Notes: a model not told the origin generated them from the letters alone. DNA of 64,000 nucleotides from Diplonema japonicum (GCA_964019335.1 OZ025732.1:248001-312000); one strand, 5' to 3'. Counted from the first letter of the stretch, positions 1 to 9,825 are shown. Numbers and translations: made by a program.

Positions 1-451
1 CGGCGCAGAGGGCGTAGACGTGATCCAGGAGGACCTAGAAGTGGCTGAATGCTTCACCGAGGGAGAGCTTGCTGACCTGATAACGAGCAGGAAAAGAGCA
101 CAAACGCGTGCCTACGAACGTTCGATCCGTACAAACTTCGCTAAGGAGAGAAGGCACGTGACGGCCTGGATGAATAACAGCACCAAGCAAGGGACACAGA
201 CAGTGGATGCAGCTGACGGAGGAGTGACGGCCAACCTGAAGAAGATGGACAAAGTGATGCGGACGGCGTGGTCGGACATCTTCTGCGCACGAACACCAGA
301 AGACGAGCCGCAGTTCGACGAGTTCCAGAGACGGTACGGTGAGCACATCAAGAGCAACCCGATGGCACACGCCCCCATCGACGCCAAGCTGCTGAAGGAG
401 GTGATCGGTAAGAAAGCGGACAAGGGGGCATGCGGCGTGGACGGCTACTGA
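1..451 (+). mobile_element. Non-LTR retrotransposon fragment (linker before the RT domain)
   Basis: An open frame runs in from the left edge (frame of base 2) and stops at 449-451. It reads like the stretch between endonuclease and reverse transcriptase of non-LTR polyproteins: a basic, Trp-containing linker followed by LLKEVIGKKADKGACGVDGY, which resembles the conserved kA-x-GpDG motif just before RT domain 1. The frame ends at that motif because a dispersed repeat (452-583) is joined there. No endonuclease or RT catalytic residues lie in the window, so this is a dead fragment. The RT scrap at 7266-7601 begins at about the point where this one stops and may derive from the same family. Family assignment rests on motif resemblance only. 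Confidence 0.6.
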
Positions 452-583
452 GCGTGTCAAAACTACGAAAAGCTTTAAAGGCGACAATAGGAACGAGGGC
501 TATGCTCCAGAAGGGGAGCATTAATAGATAGGAACTCACACCACAAGAGGCTGTCCTCCAGTGGGATTGTCTTTTACTATGAG
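452..583 (+). repeat. Dispersed repeat R1, copy 1 of 3
   Basis: A block of about 130 bp starting GCGTGTCAAA and ending TTTACTATGAG. Near-identical copies lie at 17956-18087 and, shorter and more diverged, at 38592-38690. No coding potential was recognised. The three copies sit in unrelated contexts (after an RT scrap, after an LRR gene, after a methyltransferase-like gene), so it behaves like a mobile or transposon-derived sequence. Confidence 0.75.
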
Positions 584-631
584 TTTTTTTTTTTTTTTTT
601 TTCCCCCCCGTGTTTCTTAATCACTTTTCAG

Positions 632-833
632 CTACCTCATCAAGAAGTTCTGCTGGTCAGCAGGGCAGGCCCTGAGTTACGTGAAGGAGCGGTCGCCTCG
701 TATCGACCCCAACCCCGGCTTCCGATCGCTTCTTGTGGAGTACTCAAGGAACTTCCGAAGGCAGTCTTCTACCTCTTGCCGAAGACAATCACCCTGGGGT
801 GAAAAGAAAACCAAGAGTGTTGACATTTTTTAA
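632..833 (+). pseudogene. Last exon of a dual-specificity phosphatase-like gene
   Basis: A pyrimidine-rich tract ending CACTTTTCAG (622-631) looks like a 3' splice site. From 633 the frame reads YLIKKFCWSAGQALSYVKER and then a P-x-I-x-P-N-x-G-F-x-x-L segment, ending at TAA 831-833. This matches the C-terminal helices of dual-specificity (DUSP-type) phosphatases, where the AYLMK helix follows the catalytic HCxxGxSR loop and Yv-x-x-rRp-x-i-x-PN-x-gF closes the domain. The exon with the HCx5R loop is not in the adjacent DNA; repeat R1 and a poly-T tract lie upstream. I therefore call it an orphan exon or pseudogene remnant. An unseen distant upstream exon cannot be excluded. Confidence 0.5.
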
Positions 834-1040
834 GATCCGGTCGACTTTATATATATTTGTTTGTTTTTTTTTTTTTCTTCTTCTTTTCTTTTAAGAACTC
901 CGCGTTACCACGTAGAGTAAGATAAAGAAAGAAAGAGGAAAGGAGGGGAGGGGGGGGGGGGGGGGGGTAGTGTATATATTTATCTTTTCTTTTCCCCTCT
1001 TTTTCTATAATATTATTTACTATACCCCCCAAGGTACGAA

Positions 1041-1793
1041 ATGTCCGTCTCTCTGCACGTGTGTCTGCCCGCTGGGCAGCGTGTAGCTGTGGAAGCGTTG
1101 GCGAGCGACCTCGTCTCATCCCTGAAGCAGCAGGTAGCGTTGGAGTCGAACCTCGTGCAGGACAGCTTCTCGCTCTTGTTCGACAGCGCAGTTCTCGACG
1201 AGGACGCACGCGTGGGCGAACTTCCTTTCGAAGACGGAAGCGAACTGGAGGTCCTCTTCGATAAGAAGCTAGCCGCAATGGCAAAGCTCAAGTCCCTCGG
1301 CTACATCGGCGACAAGTCCAGCCTAACCCATATACTTCGTGACAAGCTAGAGACCGAGACGGACGCAGGATTCCGGGATATTCTCATGGCGGTGATTGAC
1401 TCTGAGCTCTGCTTTGATGATTACGACAACCTGCTTCTCACTGCCGCCCAAGGGGGCTTTCCTTCATCGGTCGAGTTGCTCATTGATTCTACAGACGCGA
1501 ATCTTAACGCGGGCAAGAAGGCAAAGCCGATCCATCTTGCAGCCAAGCGGGGTGCGCTTGCTGTCGTTCGCCTGCTTGTTGACAGAGGGGCGTGCCCCAA
1601 CACGGTTGACAACGTGCTGCAGGTCCCCTTGCACTACGCCTCTGCCCACGGCCATATCCCTGTCGTTCAGTTCCTCTTGCAGAGCGGTGCCGATCCGTCA
1701 CGTAAGAACTCTTTCGGGAACACCCCGCTGCAGTTCTCCGAGGATTCCGGGTCTCACGAGTTGTCAACCATTCTGGAGCTCTGGGGGCAGTAA
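1041..1793 (+). CDS. Ubiquitin-like/ankyrin repeat protein
   Basis: Encodes 250 residues from an ATG at 1041. Residues 1-75 look like a ubiquitin-like beta-grasp domain: a beta-hairpin start (SVSLHVCLPAGQRVAVE), a helix with LKQQVALE, a hydrophobic LLFD strand and a closing FEDGSELEVLF. After a linker, residues about 135-245 hold three to four ankyrin repeats, with pieces such as PIHLAAKRGALAVVRLLVDR and PLHYASAHGHIPVVQFLLQ. No membrane segment or catalytic motif is visible. It is the most diverged and shortest intact member of the UBL-ankyrin family in this window (others at 3739, 4916, 11201, 18641). A role as a protein-binding adaptor, perhaps in the ubiquitin system, is inference. Confidence 0.85.
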   Translation: MSVSLHVCLPAGQRVAVEALASDLVSSLKQQVALESNLVQDSFSLLFDSAVLDEDARVGELPFEDGSELEVLFDKKLAAMAKLKSLGYIGDKSSLTHILRDKLETETDAGFRDILMAVIDSELCFDDYDNLLLTAAQGGFPSSVELLIDSTDANLNAGKKAKPIHLAAKRGALAVVRLLVDRGACPNTVDNVLQVPLHYASAHGHIPVVQFLLQSGADPSRKNSFGNTPLQFSEDSGSHELSTILELWGQ

Positions 1794-2283
1794 GATAAAT
1801 ATATGGGGGAAGGAGGTTTTAAGAATAACGGGTTCGCTAGCTTTCACTTTATTCAGTCCTGGGTGAAGTGAAAGTAGTAAGCGGCACAAAGCAAAAGCTG
1901 AAAAAGAAGGAAAATAGCGGTTTTAAAACTAAAATGCTGCCCCTTTTCGGCATTTTATTTTAAGAATTAAGTGACAATGAATACTCGACTCCACCTGAAG
2001 GGGGCATCACCGTGATCTTCACGAGCCCGAAACACCGACAAGTACCAGAAGCTCACCGATAGGCCCCCAGACACTGGGGAGGCGTGAAACGCAAACCTAA
2101 ACCTGGGCTAGAATAGTGTTTTAATGCACTTTTGTGCATTTTAGTATTTCATTTATTTATTTTCTTTTTTTCCCCCTTACAACAGGGTATTGGGTCAAAA
2201 GATCATAAGGTTAAAAGCCAGCTCAGGGCCTGAATGTCACTTCTTCGCCATTTCTTTTTTTGAATTCTTTTCTTTAGGAAGTT

Positions 2284-2315
<32 letters not shown>

Positions 2316-2405
2316 CGGTTATTATCCTGTGGGCTTAATGGTTAAAAAGAAAAAAAAAGAAAACCTTTTTTTCAGGAGGAGCGGGGAGAAAAAAAAAAAA
2401 AGAAA
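1794..2405. other. Intergenic, low-complexity spacer
   Basis: No gene recognised. The spacer holds a T run of about 30 bases near 2287-2315 and A/T-rich stretches up to the ATG at 2406. The purine-rich run just before that ATG (about 2390-2405) is typical of the leaders of other genes in the window. Confidence 0.6.
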
Positions 2406-3458
2406 ATGCGGCTCGGTACCAAAACCTTGATCGCTATCATCACTATTGTAATGTGCGGGTACATATGGGACGGTGTGAAGGGGGCGGACCAAGACTCCAA
2501 GACCACCAGCGGGGTGGGGGCACAACCCACTCCGCCATCAGGGCAGGACAGACCGTGCACGGCCATGCGGGAGATATACCCAGGGAAGATCTCAAACGGA
2601 ACATGGAGGCCCGAGTCCTGCAAGCTAAAACAGTTCACCCACACAGAAGTGCTGGCGTGCATGAAGACTCAGCGATTCTACGCCATCACTGACTCCCTGG
2701 GGAGGGATATCATGAACCGGCAGATCAAAGCATACACCAGCGCAAAGAAGTCCGAAGGGACACCCGAGACACTTCCTGTCTCTTCCGTCATCGAGTACAC
2801 ATGGGCAGCTTCAAGTGCGTCCAGTTTCGGGTACCTTACGAGGGACGCACCCAAGAGGGACACAGGGAGCTTCTTCAGAAACAACGCCACCTTTGTACTT
2901 TTCTCGAATGGGCTGTGGGACATAGGGGCGCACTCTTGCGGCCTTATTCACTTCTTCGACTATTTAACGATGAAGATAAAGAGGTACCGCGAGGAAATGG
3001 CCCCCGGTGCCAGGATGGTTTTATACGCAATACCGTACATACACTACAAGCCAAACAGCTACAAGAACTGGAGCATTATCTGCAACCCGTCCCATCGTGT
3101 GGCCCTTTACCGTGAGGTGCTGGATCAGGTCGCGTCTTGCCTGGGTGTGGGGATTTTGGACACCTACACTATGAAGAAGGTCCATGCTGACCTCTCGCCA
3201 GACGGTGTTCACTTCAACTCTGAGGGGAACGATGCCATCAGCAATCTCATACACAACATGATGTGCCTGCCACAGTCTATCCGGCTGGAGCCACACCACC
3301 CGAATCTACCTTGTACGGACGAAGCAATCAGAGCGGCCAAGGACCGTTGGGCCGCAGCACCTGTAGTGAACGGACCGCCCGTGGGCTGCCCTCTTGGTGA
3401 CTTTGTTTGTTACAAGAGCCCTGAGGATTACTTATCACGGAAGAGATTAAAGCTGTGA
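2406..3458 (+). CDS. PC-esterase/SGNH-like membrane-anchored protein (copy 1)
   Basis: Encodes 350 residues. Residues about 7-20 form one hydrophobic segment (LIAIITIVMCGYI), a signal peptide or type II anchor. The rest resembles the PC-esterase/TBL/CASD1 type of SGNH acyl-transferase or esterase: C-x-x-M-REIYPGK with W-x-P-x-x-C (residues 51-72), TDSLGR with the candidate nucleophile Ser97, FSNGLWDIG (167-174) where the GxND-type oxyanion residues would lie, and DGVHF (266-270) as the Asp/His pair. Four paralogues lie at 31834, 38882, 56644 and 60050; this copy lacks the long low-complexity stalk of some. The likely role is O-acyl modification of a glycan in the secretory pathway; the substrate is unknown. 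Confidence 0.75.
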   Translation: MRLGTKTLIAIITIVMCGYIWDGVKGADQDSKTTSGVGAQPTPPSGQDRPCTAMREIYPGKISNGTWRPESCKLKQFTHTEVLACMKTQRFYAITDSLGRDIMNRQIKAYTSAKKSEGTPETLPVSSVIEYTWAASSASSFGYLTRDAPKRDTGSFFRNNATFVLFSNGLWDIGAHSCGLIHFFDYLTMKIKRYREEMAPGARMVLYAIPYIHYKPNSYKNWSIICNPSHRVALYREVLDQVASCLGVGILDTYTMKKVHADLSPDGVHFNSEGNDAISNLIHNMMCLPQSIRLEPHHPNLPCTDEAIRAAKDRWAAAPVVNGPPVGCPLGDFVCYKSPEDYLSRKRLKL

Positions 3459-3481
3459 TTTCTTTTTTTATGTTTTTTTAA

Positions 3482-3609
3482 GAAGGCCGGCAAGAAGGCC
3501 GGCAAGACCACCAAAGGAGGAGAAACCGCTGCTGAAAGGGGATAGGTGCAGGTAGAAGATGAGAACAAGGGGGCGTCTCACAAAGACTTCCTTTAACTCA
3601 TATATTTTT
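3482..3609 (+). repeat. Dispersed repeat R2 (partial copy) with a conserved short coding tail
   Basis: The block contains a frame ending RRPARPPKEEKPLLKGDRCR followed by a stop (to 3552), then a conserved non-coding tail to the T-rich tract near 3609. Longer copies lie at 17641-17925 and 30596-30903, and a tail-only piece at 8306-8365. The coding tail is conserved in the three longer copies and resembles a basic AT-hook-like stretch. Whether it is expressed is unknown. Confidence 0.6.
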
Positions 3610-3738
3610 TTTTTGTTTTGTTTTTTTTTCTTTCGTGCTGAGGTGGATGCGGCAACTGCGCTGGTATGCAGGCAGCAGGAACACGTCAGTGTCGACGTAT
3701 GACCATAGGATTTAGGGGGAGAAAGAAGCGATAGAACC

Positions 3739-4753
3739 ATGAAACAAAGCGAAAGACCATCGGCAGAGGAAGCATGCTTGAAGTGGTGGTGAGCAAGAGG
3801 CAGGCGGCTCTGTTGAAACTCTCTGAGATGGGGATCGAAGTGAAAGGAAGGGACTTGTACGGAGTCTTACGTGACCTGGCAGATACGATTGACGAGGGGG
3901 ACGTAATAGAAGACGAGGATGAAACTTGTACTGTAAACCTTCTACTGGATGCTGGGGTGAGTGGTGGGGAGGAGGAGGCCCTTCACCTTGCAGTTCACCG
4001 CAATCTTCCTTCTTGTGTGAGGTCCTCTTGATTCGCACTTCTGTGGACGTGAAATCAGAAGTGTCTCTAAATTGGGATGATTCGTACGTTTCAGCACTTC
4101 ACCGGGCCACTTCTGGGGAGGTGGCGGCTGTTCTCTTGAGACACAATGCAGATGTCAACGCAAGAGACGGTGACGGTGTTCCTGTCATTCACGGTGCAGC
4201 ACGTTGGAAGCATCCTGGGGCAAGCTTTCTGTACTTCTGAAACACAATGCAAGATGTGAATGCGAGAGATAGGAAAGGAAAGACGGCTCTGCATAACGCT
4301 CGCCCCTCCGTTGTCCACCTGCTTCTTGAGCACAAGGCAGACATCGAGGCAAAAGACAACTGGGGAAGAACACCCCTTTTCGCTAATGGTTTAAGGTTGG
4401 TTGAAGTACTTCTTGAGCACAATGCTGATGTGAAGGCAAGGGACAATAGAGGGAACACGTGTCTACACAACGCTGTTGGATGCATAATCTTTATTGGTTT
4501 GTTTGATATTCTGCCTGTTCTGTTAAAACACAATGCAGATGTGACGGCAAGGAACGATGAAGGGAAGACGGCTCTCGATCTTGTCCCGTATGATGAAAGG
4601 AACTTGAGTGACATGGCCAAAGCGATGCGACGCCTGTTGGAGGACCCGAGTCTCGCTCATGATCTGGAGCTGTTCGAAAGTGGGAGGGAGCTGAGCGACG
4701 TCAGCAGGCTTCCTGTTGTTCAACTGATTTCAGGATTTTGTAATCAATGGTGA
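3739..4753 (+). pseudogene. UBL-ankyrin pseudogene (copy 2)
   Basis: Compared with the intact copy at 11201, the start (MKQSERPSA) is present, but almost the whole UBL domain is deleted and the sequence jumps to GGAAGCATGCTTGAAG (about 3769). A one-base loss near 4019 then breaks the frame (SCVEVLLI becomes SCVRSS plus stop). A second break near 4237-4250 follows, after which the C-terminal ankyrin repeats and the conserved LISxxxxxW end resume (4247-4753). Ankyrin pieces recognisable across the frames include LLRHNADVNARD, LLEHKADIEAKD and LLEHNADVKARD. Three disruptions make this a pseudogene, although a shorter protein could start at the ATG at 4247. Confidence 0.85.
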
Positions 4754-4915
4754 TCTCTGAAGACTAGTGTTGTTGATCTGATTTCAGAAGCAAGAATGAA
4801 GGAGTTCACCCCCCCCCCCCCCCCACAAATTCTATGAATTCTATTTTTGTTATTTTTAATTACTTCTTGCTTCTCCACAACTAACTTTGCAAAAAGGAAA
4901 GGATACCACATAACC

Positions 4916-6149
4916 ATGAAAGGAAGCGAAGGACCACCGGCAGTGACGCTGCAGGCGAGGCTCCCCACCTCTGAGACCATCAGCATTGAGGCAGTGGCTT
5001 CGGAGGAGATGAAGAAGGTGAAGGAGAGGATCGCATCGATGGGAGGGTTGGATGTGGACATCTTCACCCTCACCTTCGATGGGGTGGTGGTTGCGACGGC
5101 TGCTGACGACGGCGGTGGACAGCTTGTCGGAGATCTTCCTTTTGAGGATGGAAGCATGCTTGAAGTGGTGGTGTGCAAGGCAGGCGGCTCTGTTGAAACT
5201 CTCTATGATGGGGATTGAAGTGAAAGGAAGGGATTTGTACGGAGCCTTCCGTGATGGCTTTTTTTATTTCAGGTACGGAGGGGACGAGAACAAGATCTGC
5301 GAGGTTTTGAACTTTCTCCTGGATGCTGGGGTGAGTGGTGGGGAGGAGGAGGCCCTTCACTTTGCAGTTTACCACAATCTTCCTTCTTGTGTGGAGGTCC
5401 TCTTGATTCGCACTTCTGTGGACGTGAATTCAGAAGTAGAGCTTCTTGACGATTTGGAATATTCGTACAGTCACCGGACCCGTTCAGCACTTCACCGGGC
5501 CACTTCGGAGGAGGTGGCGGCTGTTCTCTTGAGACACAATGCAGATGTCAACGCAAGAGACGGTAACGGTGTTCCTCTCATTCACCGTGCATGTTGGGTG
5601 CATTCTTTTTCTGTAGTTCTAAAACACAACGCAGATGTGAATGCGAAAGACAGGAAAGGAAGGACGGCTCTTCATAACGCTCGCGCCTCTGCTGTACACC
5701 TGCTTCTTGAACACAAGGCAGACATCGAGGCAAAGGACAACGAGGGAAGAACACCTCTTTTCGCTAATGGTTTAGAGGTGCGAGGTCAGGCTGTTGAAGC
5801 ACTTCTTGAGCACAATGCTGATGTGAGGGCAAGGGACAATGAAGGGAACACGTGTCTGCACCACGCTGTTAGAAATGGTTGGTTCAAAGTAGTTCCTGTT
5901 CTGCTGAGACACAATGCAGATGTGACGGCAAAGAACGATGAAGGGAAGACGGCTCTCGATCTTGTTTCCTCTGATGATGATGATGGTGACTTGTGTAATG
6001 CGATGCGATACCTGTTGGAGGACCCGAGTCTCGCTCATGATCTGGAGCAGTTCGAAAGTGGGAGGGAGCTGAGCGACGTCAGCAGGCTTCCTGTTGTTCA
6101 ACTGATTTCAGAGTATATTGCCGATGCTTGGTGGGGATATTTGAACTGA
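4916..6149 (+). pseudogene. UBL-ankyrin pseudogene with a single 2-nt frameshift (copy 3)
   Basis: ATG 4916 starts a UBL domain nearly identical to the copy at 11201 (ITMKGSEG, then LPFEDGSMLEVVVCK). At about 5176 the sequence reads TGCAAGGCAGG where intact copies have TGCAAGAGGCAGG, a 2-nt loss that sends the frame to a stop at 5216-5218. The ankyrin part continues uninterrupted in the next frame to TGA 6147-6149, with at least six repeats (for example LLRHNADVNARDGNG, LLEHKADIEAKDNEG). Because this is the only lesion, it is either a recent pseudogene or an assembly or sequencing error. Confidence 0.75.
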
Positions 6150-6282
6150 TTTCAATAATAATGACGAGAATCTTTAATTGCCATGTTACAGGAAGATGTT
6201 TTTTTTTCTTGGTCGGCGGTCGGAGCGGCATCGAACAGACAACAAAGACTAGAAAAGCTGAAGCACAAGATCCGCAGTGCGC

Positions 6283-7265
6283 AGACGGCGGAACCTGCGC
6301 CACGGACGGAGGAGCTGGAACTGGCATGCCTCACTACCCACGACGGCGACGAAGCCCTGGCCCCACACTCAGCCCCAGCCCCGGCCCCGCCCCTCGCAAG
6401 CCACCACAAGAAGAAGCGAAAGGGAGGCGCATGCCCGGACGTGTACCTTGGCCACGACACCAAGCTGGTAAGGACCAGCACAGATCGTGCACCAGAGCCA
6501 CCTCTGCTCGTCAAATGGCGGTCCAAGAGCGCGAAGCGCGGGCAGTTGTGCGACGGACAAGCGGAGCCCGCAAAGAAGAAAGACCGATTGGACCTCCTCA
6601 GGGCGAACCGACGGTCGGGCAAGGCCGCCGTTCACGCCCTGGCTGAAGAACATCGAGCGGGTCTGGAAGATAAGCTCTCCCACACGAAACTGGCGACGGC
6701 CGGGATCGTCGAAGCGGAAGGGGAGTGGACGCCAGAAGCCATGATACGGGTCTGCAAACACGTGCTCGGCGAAGAGCCTAAAACCGCGAAGGAACTCGGG
6801 ATTCACATGAATTTTGTCCGGTTCGCCCTCATCCTGGACTTTGACAAGACGTGGATCATGGCCAGGTATGACTCGGAAGGCTGGAAGGCGAAGGGGGACG
6901 TCGAGAGACGGCAGCAGTTCACGCGGCACGGAGATATGAGAGCCTTGAAGGATCACTACTTCGTGGCCACTGACTGGCTGTTCTTCACCACGCTGCAGTG
7001 GCATAATGTGGGACAGCGCCACCCCCCAAGAACCACGAAGACCTTACGCAAGTAAGAGAGCTGGCCCGAGGGCAAAAAACCTCATTTCTCCTTGGAGATG
7101 AGAACATATATTATAGTGCGACATGATCAGACTGGAACGGCCGCCCCGGGGCATCCTCTGCTCAACCCGGCGGACGTGGGAGGCCCTTCTTCGGAAGGTG
7201 CCAGTCGCTTGATCAGTGTCGTCGAATGCGCGCTATATTTTATATTTTATAAGTACATATAACAA
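6283..7265 (+). mobile_element. Truncated copy (a) of the TWIMARYDSEG-tail element
   Basis: From 6283 the DNA is almost identical to 22553-23525 inside the retrotransposon. The coding frame (TAEPAPRTEELELACL onward, including LGEEPKTAKELGIHMNFVR and TWIMARYDSEGWKAKG) is interrupted at about 7017-7025 by 7 extra bases relative to the other copy, giving a premature stop at 7053-7055. The 3' flank with GAATGCGCGCTATATTTTAT is retained, but the last about 30 bases of the terminal tail are missing where RT sequence is joined at 7266. The N-terminal part carrying VVIDLTGDDDD in copy (b) is also absent. Non-functional copy. Confidence 0.75.
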
Positions 7266-7601
7266 CGGATGAGTGAACTGAAGCGACTCCCAACGAGCAT
7301 CCTGAAGGCTTTCGCAGACCTCTTCAACCTGATCGAGGAAACAGGCCAGTGGCTGAGACAGATCACGACAGCCCTGGTGTCCCTGATTCCGAAGGGTGAG
7401 GGGTCAGCACCACTGAATCATCGTCCCATCACAGTGACCAGCACCATCTACCGCTTGTGGGCGTGTACGAGGCTGAAGGGTGTCCTTGACTGGCAAGAAC
7501 GCTGGATCACGCCGAGACAGCACGGGTTTCGACCCAAGCACAGTACGACAACTGCCCTCATGGAGTTATGTACCAAGCTGGAACTTGCTCTGGTACAGAT
7601 C
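7266..7601 (+). mobile_element. Reverse transcriptase fragment (RT domains 1-2)
   Basis: The frame reads RMSELKRLPTSILKAFADLF, then LVSLIPKGEGSAPLNHRPIT, YRLWACTRLKGVLDW and QHGFRPKHSTTTAL. These match the N-terminal fingers of non-LTR RTs: ipKg, RPI, YRlwA, q-x-GFR-x-x-x-x-t. The catalytic palm motifs (F/YADD) are absent; the frame is cut at about 7601, where UBL-LRR gene sequence begins, with GATCTGAGTCCTTTG shared at the joint. It starts where the fragment at 1-451 stops, so the two could be halves of one family, but they are 7 kb apart. Confidence 0.7.
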
Positions 7602-8174
7602 TGAGTCCTTTGCAGAATGTTCAGTCCATTGGGGACTGGTTTCTCTCGTTTTGCTACTCTCTGAAGACTGTTGATCTGAGCCCCCTTCGCAATGTCACCA
7701 CCGTCGGCTCCTCTTTTCTCAGTAACCTCAGTTCATTGACTTCTGTTGATCTGAGTCCTTTGCAGAATGTGACCAAGATGAACCACTGTTTATTCATGTC
7801 TGGTTGTGCTTTTTTAAGATCTATCGATCTGAGCCCCCTGCACAACACCTTTACTTCTACATCCCGGGTGCATTCCTGTTTTCTCAAGGAATGCAAAGCT
7901 CTAACGAATGTGGATCTGGGCTTTGTGGAACGTTCAGTCAGTTGGCGATGAATTTCTTTCCGACTGCGAGTCTCTGGAAACAATTGATCTGAGCCCCCTT
8001 CGCAATGTCACCACCGTTGGCAGGTTGTTTCTTTCAGGGGCCCCAGTGGAACACAGAGAGGATGTTGTGGAGTTCCGACAAACAAGACCAACAAGGACAA
8101 AGCCAACAAGGTTCGTGGGCCCTCCTGTGGATCAGGCAACCTGTAAAGGTAAAGGGTGTTGCATCGTTTCTTGA
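7602..8174 (+). pseudogene. UBL-LRR pseudogene, 5' truncated and frameshifted
   Basis: Near-identical to the 3' half of the intact UBL-LRR gene at 16048. It starts within an LRR (SPLQNVQSIGD) and runs through SPLRNVTTVGSSFL and SPLQNVTKMNHCLFMSGC. About 7917-7920 it has lost two bases relative to the intact gene (GGGCTTTG against GGGTCCTTTG), shifting the frame. The last about 85 codons continue in another frame to a stop at 8172-8174, ending in KGCCIVS, so the CaaX-type end is conserved. The 5' half with the UBL domain is replaced by RT sequence. The 45-bp block after the stop is also shared with the intact gene. Confidence 0.85.
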
Positions 8175-8715
8175 TGACTTTCACGGGGCAAAGCAGGGCA
8201 TCCTGGGCAACCACCACTAGTTATTTTAATCGTAGTACAGTTGTTTGTTCCCCCTACTTCTCTATTCTAACTTAAAATCATTTCAGCTACCCCCCTTTTT
8301 TAAAGGTAGAAGATGAGAACAAGGGGGCGTCTCACAAAGACTTCCTTTAACTCATATATTTAAACTGCAGGCACAGTCTACTTGATTACAGGGAATGCAC
8401 TGTAACGGGGCACAGGTCTTGTTTTACATGAAGCGTCACTCAAGGAACAAAAAGCACATCTGGTCGCCTCTCTCAGCAGACGAAGGGGAGAGAGGTGGGA
8501 TTGGCAAGCCAGCAGGATGTGTCTGATTTAAAAAAAAAAAAAAAAAGGCCTCCACACAGAGCAGCAGAGCAGGTCCGCATGTGGCACAGTCGGTAGGAAG
8601 GCCTTATACTATTTCTTTTTTTTTATTTGGTAGTTGCAGAGTTCAGCATGTTCTCCCCCCCCTCCTAACTCACACACAGCCTATTTTTGGTGTAAGAAAA
8701 GAACACTATATAAAA
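8175..8715. other. Intergenic with repeat pieces
   Basis: Contains the conserved 3' flank of the LRR pseudogene (to about 8219), an ACTTAAAATCATTTCAG pyrimidine-tract block also seen near 28500 and 43050, the tail of R2 (8306-8365), a short block shared with 15690-15718, and a block of about 105 bp (8410-8517) shared with 52268-52374. An A run lies at 8530-8546. No gene seen. Confidence 0.6.
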
Positions 8716-9825
8716 ATGGAAACCCAACCGCTGGTTGTGAAGACCCCCATGCGGAACAGCTTCGGACGAAGGCTGTTCAACGTGGTGGGCATCAGCGCCA
8801 TGATCATGTACCTTGGGTGCATTGCTGGTACTGTGGTATGCATCTTGTCCGGGTACTACATGATGCTAATGCTCCCTATAGTAGGGCTCATCACCTTCTG
8901 GTGCTGCATGTTGGGGATGTGGATTAGCCCCGAAGTCCGTGCCTGTGCAAGGGAGGCGGAGGATAGGAAGAGCAGCGAGGCCCTTGTAGCATCGTGGCAG
9001 AACACAGAGGCGGTAGTTGTAATGTGGATCAAATGCTACCACATGCGGAGAGTGACATACAGGAAGTCCAATGGAACCAGCGGCACTTCAGAGGAGAGGG
9101 TGAACACTCACAGCGCCGTTGCACCTGTCTACTATGACACACAGGTGGACGAGAGCCCAGCCTTCACGGTACCCAACGAGAAGACGCTGGTGTCCTGCGA
9201 TATCGAGCTGAGCTTCGGGGACAGCACTACACTGCACTCTGTGGAGGACCAGTACCGCAGGTTCCTGGAGGCCAACACACAGGACACGCACCAGGACAAG
9301 GGCCTCAGGGTGGATCTTCCTGAGTTCAGGAGTTCACTGATGGTAAGGAACAAGGGGATGCGTAACCTGTACATGTTATCCACAGCGCTTGGTGTCCTCC
9401 CTGTCGTGCACGCCTGTGTCTCTGGTGTCGTGAAGCGTGGTAACTACTCCGTGAAGAAGAAGCTCCTCATCAGCCGTGAGAGCCCCTACGCAGTACGCCC
9501 TGCTGAGGTTCCCACTGTGGGTGTTCCTTTGGAGAACTCGGCGTGGGCCCTGCCTTACGTCGTGCACTCAGGCCCGGTTAATCAGCAGCAGCAGCAGCAA
9601 GAGCAGCAGCAGCAGCAAGTACAGCAGCCGCAGCAAGTACAGCAGCAGCAGCAACAATGGCAGCAGCAAGGACAGCAGCCGCAGTGGCAGCAGCCTTTGC
9701 AGCCTCCAATGGGTCAGCCAGTGCAGCAGCAGCAGCAAGGACAGCAGCCGCAGTGGCAGCAGTCTTTGCAGCCTCCAATGGGTCAGCCGGTGCAGCAGCA
9801 GCAGCAGCTCACTTATGGTTCGTAG
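8716..9825 (+). CDS. Gln-rich membrane protein (paralogue 1), function unknown
   Basis: Encodes 369 residues from ATG 8716; I prefer this start because the paralogue at 28628 begins with the same METQPLV sequence and lacks the upstream extension. Two hydrophobic segments lie at residues about 22-46 (NVVGISAMIMYLGCIAGTVV) and 50-70 (LMLPIVGLITFWCCM), and a weaker one near 220-240 (ALGVLPVVHACVSGVV). A hydrophilic middle part follows, then a Gln-rich C-terminus from about residue 290 built of CAG-rich repeats with QPQWQQ and LQPPMGQPVQ units. I do not recognise the family. The two paralogues are nearly identical except in the N-terminal 20 residues, a few loop residues and the Gln-rich tail. 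Confidence 0.8.
   Translation: METQPLVVKTPMRNSFGRRLFNVVGISAMIMYLGCIAGTVVCILSGYYMMLMLPIVGLITFWCCMLGMWISPEVRACAREAEDRKSSEALVASWQNTEAVVVMWIKCYHMRRVTYRKSNGTSGTSEERVNTHSAVAPVYYDTQVDESPAFTVPNEKTLVSCDIELSFGDSTTLHSVEDQYRRFLEANTQDTHQDKGLRVDLPEFRSSLMVRNKGMRNLYMLSTALGVLPVVHACVSGVVKRGNYSVKKKLLISRESPYAVRPAEVPTVGVPLENSAWALPYVVHSGPVNQQQQQQEQQQQQVQQPQQVQQQQQQWQQQGQQPQWQQPLQPPMGQPVQQQQQGQQPQWQQSLQPPMGQPVQQQQQLTYGS

Noticed and set aside
9578-9778. Ala-rich and Ser-rich frames over the CAG repeats (also at 29499-29720 and 29554-29970)
   Set aside because: They are shadow frames of the Gln-rich tails, which continue a conserved protein and are the real frame.
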